Below, one piece after another: positions 33,201 through 41,512 of a DNA stretch of 41,512 nucleotides. The notes below the pieces were generated by a model that was not told where the DNA came from, did not search any database, and saw nothing but the letters and a program-made list of their open reading frames with translations. The position numbers and the translations under genes were made by a program. The stretch is from Rhizodiscina lignyota (Eukaryota; Ascomycota; Dothideomycetes; Aulographales; Rhizodiscinaceae): assembly GCA_010015805.1 (NCBI GenBank), contig ML978148.1:1-41512 (forward strand), written 5' to 3'. The first letter of the stretch is position 1; every line of letters begins with the position of its first letter.

Positions 33201-33640
33201 AAACATCCGCCAATTTGAATTCGAATGGCGAGCCGTAAAGTGAATAATATAGGCGGCTTTGGTTCGCTGAAGGCAGTCTGTCAATAGCAAATATTCTAAT
33301 GTTATAACCGGGCGAACTAAGCCTACTTAAGCATTCTACTCTAGAACGCGTCGCCTTCCTGCAACTTGCCCTATTTCACCCCCTTGTTAACACCTAGGAA
33401 CGCGTCGCCTTCCCAATTTCACCCGCCTGCCCCTTATATTACGTGTACGGATCGTGTCGCGATTTACTGCCCTCTAGGAACCCGTCGCGAATCCCTCTCC
33501 CCCTAAATCTAGGCTTGTATAGCCTGTACGCTACACGCCCGTCCGCACTTAATAATAACTACTTTAACTACTATTATACTATTAATCTAATCGTACTAAT
33601 CTCTTTTTTAATCTCTCTCGCGCTCGCTTACTCGCTCGCT
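30291..33640. repeat. RIP-mutated repeat DNA, element type not identified
   Basis: TpA-rich, stop-dense DNA with few CpA/TpG, like the left edge. Stretches read as degraded coding sequence if TAG/TAA are taken as former Gln/Trp codons, for example after ATG-like MKKALFLHALPMASVN near 31,026, and near 32,197 (MGRKVDNTTKLRLFGQMP), but no family was recognised. A repeated unit CTAGGAACGCGTCGCCTTCC occurs near 33,392, with variants near 33,340 and 33,472. AAGGCTGCGA/AAGGCTACGA units are repeated at about 31,583-31,611. Confidence 0.55.
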
Positions 33641-33644
33641 CTCT

Positions 33645-33676
<32 letters not shown>
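33640..33676. repeat. CT-dinucleotide microsatellite
   Basis: A run of CT/TC repeats just before the shorter OrsD-like relic, with degenerate CTCG/CTCT units extending left to about 33,605. Confidence 0.8.
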
Positions 33677-33785
33677 TTAAGCTTATTATCTCTTAAGAAT
33701 AATGTTTTAAGCCCTTGTCGATAAAACTAAGCTATCTAGCTGCTAGGACTCTCTTACGAGCGTAGACTAAGACCGGAGGCTTACT

Positions 33786-34920
33786 ATATTAGGGCTGTAT
33801 CTAGACCGAACTAAGCGCGTCGTTATCTGCATAGAGTGTAAGTACGCGCTTAAGCCGTCCGCTAAGGCCGTGTCTAAGCACCTTTAGGAGAAGTACTAAG
33901 TGCCTACTAAAGCCCGCCGCGGCCTTAATACCTTTATTAACTCGCTAAACCTACCGCATCCTAATAAGCTTAGTCTCTAGCCTAATAGCTTTATACTATA
34001 CCTACACCTTGCCGTCTAATCTAGCGCGGCTTGCAAGTACTACTAGTACCGGTCTACTAGCCTCGACCTCGTACGGCGCTACCTAGCGAAAGGGTACAGT
34101 TAAAAGGGCAGCCGTAAGACCTAGCTTCGCGATAACCTCCGTACTAGTCTAAGCCTATAGAGCTAGAGTTAGAACGGCGCGTAAGGATACTAGATAGTAG
34201 TAGCGGTAGTAGCGGCGGTAGTAGATAGTTAACACGCTTCTACGCTAGAGGTAGTAAGCGGCTCGCCGCGCCGCGAGAGAAGGGTTCTACTACTATACAA
34301 GGAAGAGGAGCATTAGGCTATAGAAAAGATGCGGGACTACTTAGCGGTAATAGATACTAGTATAAACGACCCGGCCTTTACGAGTACCTAGATACGTAGG
34401 ACTAGCTAGGCTAACACGTTTACTAGTACTAATTACTACTTACTCCGGCGCCTTACTAACCCTCCTACTCCGTACGGCTATAGCCTACTACTTAGCCGCC
34501 CCGGCACGGACGAGATTTATAGTAGCGCTAAGGACGAGTAGGCCCTTACTATAATTAGTCGTACTATCGACTGCTTCTTCGATTGGTACGAGGATACTAC
34601 GCGGAATACAGGCTACTCGGCCCGCTACTAGCTTTAAAGCCAGGTCTCTAGGAGGCCGTATAAGGCGCTATTTAAGCTACTAGCACGGGAGAGTACTAGA
34701 AGAAGGTACTAAGGGCTATAGAAGAGGCTTATATACTTCTTAGCCCGCCTATATCGCCTTAACAGCAGAGTACGCGGAGAGCTACTTAGCGTACAGCTTT
34801 TAGACGGCTAGTAAAGGGCTATAGAGCTAGTATAGGTAGCCGCCTCGCGACTTAAGCTAGACAGCCTAGCGGGTTAGCTACTACAGACGACAATAGGAGG
34901 TTAAGGCCTATACTTTCTAA
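33786..34920 (+). pseudogene. RIP-mutated OrsD/DUF3505-like gene fragment (shorter copy)
   Basis: One + strand frame carries recognisable protein through many TAG/TAA codons, with no indel between 33,822 and 34,810. It starts near YLDRTKRVVICIECKYALKP, the C-x2-C unit of the OrsD (PF12013) zinc-binding region, followed by AVSKHL and RRGLNTFINSLNLPHPNKL. A second unit (ACKYY*YRSTSLDLV) has its ligands partly mutated. Farther on come AIEKMRDYLAVIDTSINDPAF, NPPTPYGYSLLLSRPGTDEI and ISRTIDCFFDWYEDTTRNTG, regions found downstream of OrsD in fungal proteins of this kind. No helicase follows before the second copy begins at 35,616, so it is truncated or of a different subtype. Confidence 0.66.
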
Positions 34921-35615
34921 CTTATACTATACGACTAGTTCGAGTCGAACCGATTTAAGCCTGCTAACAAATTTAGCGCCGGCAGGATAAGGAGGGGGTC
35001 GGACCGATTTAGGGTTTAGAGTCGAACCCGATTTGCGAGAAAGTAGTAAAGTAGCGCCTAGGGGCGGGTTTTAAGCGTATAGAAATATAGTCCTAGCCGC
35101 GCCTGACCCGGCCATGCAGTTAGAACTATTAGGGTTATAGTACGTTGTTGCGTTGTAGCCGTAGTCCGCGGTATACAGGAGTTTTCGTATTCGCGGTTAC
35201 ATAATCTAAGCAGGATTAGCAGTTTAGTATAGTACATAGCGAGTAAAACAAGTCGCGGTCGGACGTAGTAGGCAGGTAGGATAGTAGGTAGTATATTGTA
35301 GTTAAAGGCGGGTAAGCTATAGTTGAATATAGTAGGTTAATAGGGTAGTACACGCCTGTTTCCGTAGTACGAAAGTAGTTTCATAGTTATGTGTTTTAAG
35401 TAGGGCGGGCGGGTAGGCATGCGCGCGTAGCGCGGCTAGGGGCTGAAGCGTCGAAGCTACGAAATAAGAAAAGGGGGAAAAGATTAGGGATTTAAGTAGA
35501 TAATAAGACGTATTATTGAGTTCAGAAGGCCATTTAATAGTTGCCCTAGTCATTAGTTAAGGAAGAACCTATAGTAGAACTAAGGAGGGAGGGAGATTAA
35601 AAGATTAGGGGAGAG
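34921..35615. repeat. RIP-mutated spacer between the two OrsD-like genes
   Basis: About 700 bp with no frame that could be assigned. The unit ACCGATTTA(A/G)G occurs near 34,959 and 35,013, with a related AACCCGATTT near 35,025. Probably the 5' flank of the larger gene. Confidence 0.45.
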
Positions 35616-37239
35616 ATAGCAGGTTTTAGCGATTATTTCGAGCATTTACCGCAGTACAAGGCGATTATTTACAGGAGGTACAGGTACGCTGTCATTAGGA
35701 GTAGTATAGGTTTACATTTAAGCTAGAAGTATAAGAGCGAGTTAACGGTAGACGCGCGTAGGGCGATTGTAGCGGAGGCGAGTAGTATTATAGTAGAAGA
35801 CATTATAGTCACGCGCGAGGAGGTCTAGTATCTAGAGCCTACGTTAGCGCTATTAGCTAGTTTGTAGTTATAGGACGATAGTTATTAGTATGACGAGTAT
35901 AGACATATACGCCGTACGCGGGAGGACATATAGAAGTATTATAGGCGAGAGTATAGGTAGGCGAATAGGCATAGCCGTAGTAGGGCGACGAGGTTAGCTA
36001 TTATAGAGGCGTGAGAGTATAAGATGTAGACGGCGGGCGTGTATTACTAGCAGTTTTTCAGGATAGGAGGGTAGTAGCGGTTGTTTAAGGTAATAGTAAG
36101 GCTAGGGGGTAAGGGTAAGGGTAAAGGAGATAAAGGAGAAAGTACAGTTAATAGGGATAAGTAGATACAGCGCGTTACAAGGCGGTAGATAGAGAGGGTT
36201 TTCATGTTAGTAGACAAGTAGTTAAAGCGAGAGGCTAAGGAGGAGAGGGCGATAGTCTAGGCTAACACGAATAGATACGTACTATAGACGTAGTTAAGGA
36301 GGGCGGGATAGGCGAGGTATTTAGAGGGGTTTAACTATAGGTAGTTAGTCGAGATAGCGGAGATACTAGTAGACAGAGATAGGAGCGACAGCGATAGTAA
36401 TAGTAGTAGTAGCGACGATAGCAGCGACGATAGTAGTAGCGAAAGTAGTAACAGCGAAAGTAATAGTAAAAGTAATAGCGAAAGTAGTAGTATAATAGAT
36501 ACGAGAAGAGAGTAGGAGTTAGTTAGGGTGTATAATATAGTATAGATAGTTATTTAGGAGGCGTAAAAGGCAGCATAGCCAGAAGTTGTAGGTTTTACAG
36601 CTACATGTTATATAAATAGGAGAGAGACGGGCGAGATATCGAATAAGAAGCCGTTAAACGTAAGGTAGTAGGGTAAGACGATTAAGAGATACGCTAAGGT
36701 TTAGTATAAGGTAGTTTGTTATATTTAGAGGACGTAGGGTTTGTTAGAGGCGATAAAAGGGGGGAGGGGGAGAAGGAGTAGTAGGAGTAGTAGTAGTAGT
36801 AACGGTAATAGCAGGTCGGGGGACGCGTCGACAGGGCTAGTAGAAGAGGATTTAGAGAAAGATTTAGAAAGGGATTTAGGGTTAGATAAAGAGATGTGTA
36901 TAGAGATTAAAAGGGCTAGGCGAGAGGGAAGAAGGTAAGGAGGGAGGGATAGGAGAGAAGAGGCAGAAAATAGTATTAGGTAGAAAAGACCGCCGTATAG
37001 ATTAACTAGTAGATAGGTTAGAGTATTAATACAGGTTAGACAGGCTATTAGGCGTAAAGAGGAGCAGGGTAAGAAGGTATAGGGGCGGGGGTAAGAGTAG
37101 GAGTAAGAGTAGGAGTAAGGAGAGGAAGAGAAGGGAGGAGATAAAGAAGATAGTAAGGTAGAAGCGGTAATATTAGAGTTTTTAATCGTATTATTAGACT
37201 ATAACGTGTAGGACGACGTATATATAAATAGCATTATTA

Positions 37240-37456
37240 GCGGATTGGCGGTTTTAGGGTTGGATGAGGATTGCGCGTGGAAAGGGCCGTCCAGGGCGAC
37301 GCGAGCATTGTCAGCGGTCGTCACAGTCGCCAGGATGTTGGTTTTATACCGCGCGAAGTTGATGAGGGAAGCAGCAATTAAAGAGATGAGGGAAGAGCAA
37401 GGTTTCAGCCGGGCAGAGGCATCAAAGAAGGCGCCGACCCATTTCCAGTTAGCGTA
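37240..37456 (+). other. RIP-spared island inside the helicase pseudogene
   Basis: About 220 bp keep normal CpA and TpG (TTGGATGAGG, CATTGTCAGCGG, CAGTCGCCAGGATGTTGG) and 70 codons without a stop, in the same frame as the mutated flanks. Both sides turn back to TAG-rich sequence within a few bases. Confidence 0.75.
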
Positions 37457-38528
37457 GGAGATAGTATACAGGTTTATAACATTAACCGTATTTAGTAGTA
37501 AGCTAACGCTAATAAATTAGGTTTTAATGTTAAGGATGTACGGGTTAAAGGTACATTATAGCACAGTAGCAGACAGAGTAGTAGATTAGGTCAGCGACAG
37601 GTTGTTGTACAGCTATATTAGTTTTAGCATACCGGATTTACAGGCGATAATCTATAGGTTAGTATACGCGTCGTAGTTAAGGTTTAAGAGGAGGTTATTA
37701 TTATTGCATGTCAACGATAAGGGCCGGCCTAATAGCGCGGATACGACGATGTAGTTACTACTAGTAAAGATAGACTAGATAGTAGATAATATAGTAGAGA
37801 TAAGGGTTAGGTAGAGTTTCGTAGACGACGGGCGGAATAGAGAGGCGTTTAGTAGCGTCGATAGTAGTAAGTAGATAGTAGACAGAGTTATAGGGGAGCG
37901 GTAGTTACGTAAGGAGTTTGTCGATGCTAAGGCTACGCACGATATAATCTATAGAAGCTAGTAGTAGTAGCAGCGGCGGCGGTAGCAGAATAGTAGCGAT
38001 CTAGTTGTATAGAAGAAAGATAGGATCTAGTAGTATAAGAAGGATTTAGACGCGTATAGGCAGGATTTATTGGTATTAATACATATAACGGGAGGACAGC
38101 CGGCTAAGGGCATAGAGATTGTTATAGTATAGTATAAGAACGGCGCGGACGGCGCGGGCAGAGGTATTTTCGTAGAGGATAGGATGGTAGTATACGTAGT
38201 ATAGTACTACAAGGGCGTAGGGTTTAGTAGTAGGGAGAAGGTAATCTACCGGTATTTGCTACACGAGGTCGGGTCGTTATTATTATACGATTTATAGTTA
38301 GTAAGGCTGTTTTAGGATAGGTTAGAGAGTATTTCCACCGTTATATCGATAGCGGCGGCGGTAGCGGCGGCGGTAGAGGTTAAAAGAGATGGTAGCAGCA
38401 ATATTACTAGCAACAATAGTAGAAATATCGCTAGTAGTAGTAGAAGCGGCTATAGCCCGTTTTTATAGGAGCTAAAGCTAGAATAGGCGTAGTAGGGCCT
38501 AAAGATAAGAGGGAGAAGACAGTAAGGA

Positions 38529-38552
38529 GGAGGAGGAGGAGGAGGAGAAAGG
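38529..38552 (+). repeat. (AGG)n trinucleotide run
   Basis: Perfect run of AGG units within the helicase pseudogene; would encode a short Arg or Glu/Gly tract depending on frame. Confidence 0.75.
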
Positions 38553-39716
38553 GATAATAGAAAGGATAGATAGTAGCTACTATTGATAAAGACAGTGTAT
38601 TAGGATACAGATAGGGTTAGAAAGGCGATCTAGAAGGCTAGCATAATATATTTAGGGGTAAGGATAAACATTATATGTTAGAGGCATAGTAGCAAGGCGA
38701 TTTATAGGCAGTATATTAATAATAAGGCTATTATCCAAGCTATTACGAGAGGAGATAAGGACGGTAGGTAGTAAGAAGAGGACGAGGAGGGGGAGGGGCA
38801 GCATATTAACGGGTTTAATTAGAGAGAGGTCGGATTCTATTTATAGACAGGCTATAGCGCGTAAATAGGGGAGGGCATATATAGTAGGGGCGTCGATAAG
38901 TCGCTGTTCTATACTATAGCGCAGCAGGTCATATTTTAAAAGGTTAGTAAGGAGTAGTATAAGTTTTTAATATTCGAATCGGCGTTATAAGAGCCGGCTA
39001 AGCAGGGTTTAGTAGCGGCCCGTAAGAGGTAGTAGGTAGAGGAAGAAGAGTTTAGAAGGTAAGTAGTAATACGGAAGATAGATATAAGGAAGTAGTTGCG
39101 GAAGTTAGTCGGGCTAGACGTAGAGTTTAGAGGGTTGTAGGAGCTAGCGATTAAGGCGATTATATAGTAGAGAAGCCCGGTAGTAGCGATTATAGCGATA
39201 GGAGAGGGTAAGAGTTTGTTATTTATATTACTAGCGTTTTATTCTACAGGTATAATAGTAGTAGTAGTACTATTAATCATATTAAGGCAGGATATAGCGG
39301 CTAGATATAAGGTAGTAGGGATAGAGTGCATAGAGTAGAGTAGCGTGAGGCTATATAAGTAGGCGTCGATCGTATTCGTAACGCCGGAGTCGGTAGTAGG
39401 CGTAGCGTTTAGCCAGTTTTTAAACAGGCAGAGGGCGATAGGCTAGTTAGATTAGGTAGTAATTAACAAGTGCTACGTAGTATTAGATTCGAGCGAGGGG
39501 GGCGGGTAGAAGAGTCGGGTTTTACGGTTAAGGGAGTTAATCGGGGTAGAGACACAGATAGTATTTTTAAAGGCGATATTACTACTAGTAGACAAGCTAG
39601 AGTTTAAAAGATTAATAGGGTTTAGCGGTAGTAATAGTAAGAAGAGAGGCGGTAGTAGTAGTAGTAGTAGTAGGGAGAGTAATAGTAGTAGTAATAGAGA
39701 GAGTAGTAGTAGTAGT

Positions 39717-39772
39717 AAAAGAGAGAGTATAGAGGGAGAGGGAGAGGGAGAGGGAGAGGAAGAGGGAGAGTA
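39717..39772 (+). repeat. GAGAGG hexanucleotide tract
   Basis: Imperfect repeat of GAGGGAGAG units, coding for an acidic Glu/Gly run in the pseudogene frame, between the two helicase lobes. A run of GTAGTAGTAG (Ser or former Gln codons) precedes it. Confidence 0.7.
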
Positions 39773-40435
39773 TTAGTTTAGGGCGCCGACTACAAAGAAG
39801 AATATTAAATACTAGGTAATTTTTTATAGCCAGGCGGAAGAGGAGAAGACAGTAGTTAGATTAGTAGAGGAGAAGAGGGCGTAGTATACGATACTAGGCT
39901 AGATTATAGTATATTATAACACAGTTAAGAAGACAGAGAGGTTAGTAAAAGTTTTAGGGTATAAGTATTTCTATAGAGTAGTAGGCGGTAAAGAAGAAAA
40001 GGCGAAGTTGTTATAGGTATTAAAAGAAGGCACAGAGTAGGTTTTCACGGCGATAAACGCGTTAGGATTAGGAGTTAATGCGCTGACGATTAGGGTAGTT
40101 ATATACGTAGGCAGGGTAAGGAAGTTAAGGAGTTTCATATAGGAGAGTAGTAGGGTAGGTAGGGATAGGAGGGCGTGCGAGTCGATCGTATTACAGGCGG
40201 TTAAGGTCGATTAGAGGACGGGCGAGGTTATATAGGAGGATAGGAGCTAGTAGGGGATAGAGGATAATATAATAGAGTTTATAGATTCGTAGGGCAATAG
40301 CTAGTATAGGAGGGTAGTATTAGACAGGGTAATAGACGGTAGGAGGGACAGGGAGAGGTATAAGGAGGGAGAGAAGGTGTGTAATATATATTACAGGAGG
40401 CGATTATAGAAGGGAGAAGGGTAGTTATAGGGGGA

Positions 40436-40556
40436 GAGATTATAGTAGCAGACGAGATTGTAGCAGGCGGAGGGATTATAGTAGCAAAAGGGATTATAGT
40501 AGGCAGAGGGATTGTAGCAGGCGGAATTGCAGTAGGTAGAATTATAGCAGGCGTAT
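40436..40556 (+). repeat. Tandem ~18-bp repeat coding for a Q-rich hexapeptide
   Basis: Units of the form GATT(A/G)TAGTAGCAGGCGGAG recur about six times with point differences. In frame they read G-L-*-Q-A-E, that is, a former Gly-Leu-Gln-Gln-Ala-Glu repeat where CAG has become TAG. Likely a coiled or Q-rich linker after the helicase core. Confidence 0.65.
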
Positions 40557-41454
40557 ATACACAGCTAGAGCAGGTAGAGTAAGGGGAGAGGGAGAAAAAG
40601 GGTTATTAATAAGAATAGCGATAATAGTAGGGATAGAAGTAAGGACAAGAGGGAAAGGTAAGAGTTAAGAATAGAGTTTAATAGGGAGATAACAAGGCGT
40701 AGGGCTAGAGCAAAGGGTAAGAGGGTATTATAACAAGAATAGATAATTATAGAGTAGAGGTTAGAGGATATATTAGAGGAGTAGCGCGCGGGTTATATAT
40801 ATTATTATGCGATAGGTAATAGGGCGTACGTAGGGCACGAGTTCGAGGAGTGTTTAAGGGTAGGAAGTAAGGTTAACGTAGAGATGTTTAGAGAGGTAGT
40901 TAGGGAGGTTAAGGAGGGCGTTAAGTAGTAGAGGTTTACGGGTTGTTAGGGTTACAGGGTACTATAGGGGGTTTATAGGACGTAGGAGTTAAATAAGGCG
41001 AATAGTAGGTAGAAGTAGCGAAGGCAAGGGGTTTTCTAGTACTAGCATAAGAAAAGAGTATTAATCGAGGCGGTAGTAGCGTTGTAGTACGTAAAAGAGG
41101 AGGAGTTTAAGGGGTAGGTAAGAGGGGAGAGGGGGTAGGAGCGGGAGTTTTTTAACAATAAAGGTAGGAGGGGTAAGGATATAGATGTTAAGGTTAGTAA
41201 TAACGACGATTTAAGGGGGTTTAAGAGGTCGTTAGTTAAGTGGTTAGGGTTTAAGGAGATAGTAGGCGGGTTTAAGAGCAACAACGCGTGTAAGGTGTTA
41301 ATTCGATTTAGGTAGCAGCGTTTGTTTGTTTATTAATTGTTAGATTAAGCAGGCGAATTTAAGGCGATTCTAGGGCAGTTTTCGAGCATGAATTCGAGAT
41401 AGCGCTAGTTACGTAGGGAGTGTCGGCGGTAGGAGAGAAGGGGGCGATCTAATA

Positions 41455-41512
41455 GGTATTTGCCGCGCGAGGTAGGCGAGTTATTATAGTACGATTTGAG
41501 GTTAGTAAGGCT
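41455..41512 (+). repeat. Start of another helicase-gene fragment at the window edge
   Basis: These 58 bases align without gaps to 38,251-38,308 at 46 of 58 positions, both ending GGTTAGTAAGGCT or AGTTAGTAAGGCT. Both read in the same frame as YLP/LREV..LL..Y/DL..VRL. It follows the stop region of the large pseudogene, so it belongs to a second copy or a rearranged piece. Confidence 0.6.

Larger units (their letters stand above)
35616..41336 (+). pseudogene. RIP-inactivated OrsD-RecQ helicase gene (telomere-linked-helicase-like)
   Basis: A single + strand frame of about 1,900 codons is kept without an indel at every point checked (35,634, 36,741, 37,245, 38,253, 39,201, 39,459, 40,143, 40,791, 41,301). 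It is broken only by TAG/TAA where Gln/Trp would be expected. The likely start is ATA at 35,616, one G-to-A change from ATG. Order: OrsD-type finger (YFEHLPQYKAII, then IRRTREDI, about 35,634-35,960); a variable Ser/Lys/Glu-rich linker; a conserved middle (LGLDEDCAWKGPS; HYSTVADR; LLLHVNDKGRPNSADT); helicase Walker A GEGKS (39,201-39,215); VFVTPES; the DExH position read as N-K-C-Y (39,465-39,476); LGLGVNALTIRVV; and motif VI ESSRVGRDR (40,143-40,169). A Cys/His C-terminus follows (GHEFEECLR). Functional relatives are RecQ-type DNA helicases that sit near telomeres in several fungi. This copy cannot make protein. Confidence 0.76.

Noticed and set aside
33443-33724. 93-codon frame with a Leu/Ser-rich end
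   Set aside because: Its open part comes from the CT microsatellite, not from selection for a protein.
36106-36130. GGGTAAGGGTAAGGGTAAAGG as a telomere-like array
   Set aside because: Only three imperfect units, not TTAGGG, and in frame with the helicase pseudogene coding sequence.
36741-36938. 65-codon Ser/Arg/Glu-rich + frame taken as a separate small gene
   Set aside because: It is in the same frame as the large helicase pseudogene and is simply a stretch without RIP-made stops.

Overview
The window looks like chromosomal DNA of a filamentous ascomycete (Pezizomycotina; Dothideomycetes would fit, but that is inference). The reasons are short GT-AG introns of about 45-60 nt, a single-exon Axl2-type cadherin-like gene, a Ku70 with a C-terminal SAP domain, and flanking blocks that carry the signature of repeat-induced point mutation (RIP). 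In those blocks CpA and TpG are depleted, TpA is in excess, and Gln/Trp codons have become TAG. Layout: 1-1070 is the RIP-mutated 3' part of a hAT transposase. 1315-29790 is a gene island of normal composition with twelve supported genes. From about 30,290 to the right edge there are only RIP-mutated repeats. The island, left to right: a C2H2-finger protein (-), an Stf2-like hydrophilin (+) whose ATG is split by an intron, an Efm6-type lysine methyltransferase (-), a GNAT acetyltransferase (+), an Axl2-like membrane protein (+), a membrane-anchored tandem amidohydrolase (-), a GT8-like type II membrane protein (-), Ku70 (-), ferrochelatase (+), an MFS transporter (-), a two-RRM RNA-binding protein (+), an 11-exon sugar porter (-) and a SnoaL-like small protein (-); the first of these is the least characterised. 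Exon chains were built by hand and each gives an open frame divisible by three. Most of these genes do housekeeping jobs: DNA double-strand-break repair, the last step of haem synthesis, polarity, protein modification and transport. They do not form an obvious pathway; Ku70 and ferrochelatase share a 287-bp divergent promoter region. The right block is the most unusual part. From about 35,616 to 41,336 one frame runs roughly 1,900 codons, interrupted only by stop codons of the kind RIP creates. It carries an OrsD/DUF3505 zinc-finger region, a central region, a RecQ-type helicase core and a Cys-rich C-terminus, the architecture of fungal telomere-linked-helicase-like genes. A second, shorter OrsD-like relic lies at 33,786-34,920, and the last 58 bases repeat part of the helicase gene, so another copy probably continues past the window. 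A stretch of about 220 bp near 37,240-37,456 escaped RIP. No tRNA, rRNA, CRISPR or bacterial-type feature was seen.
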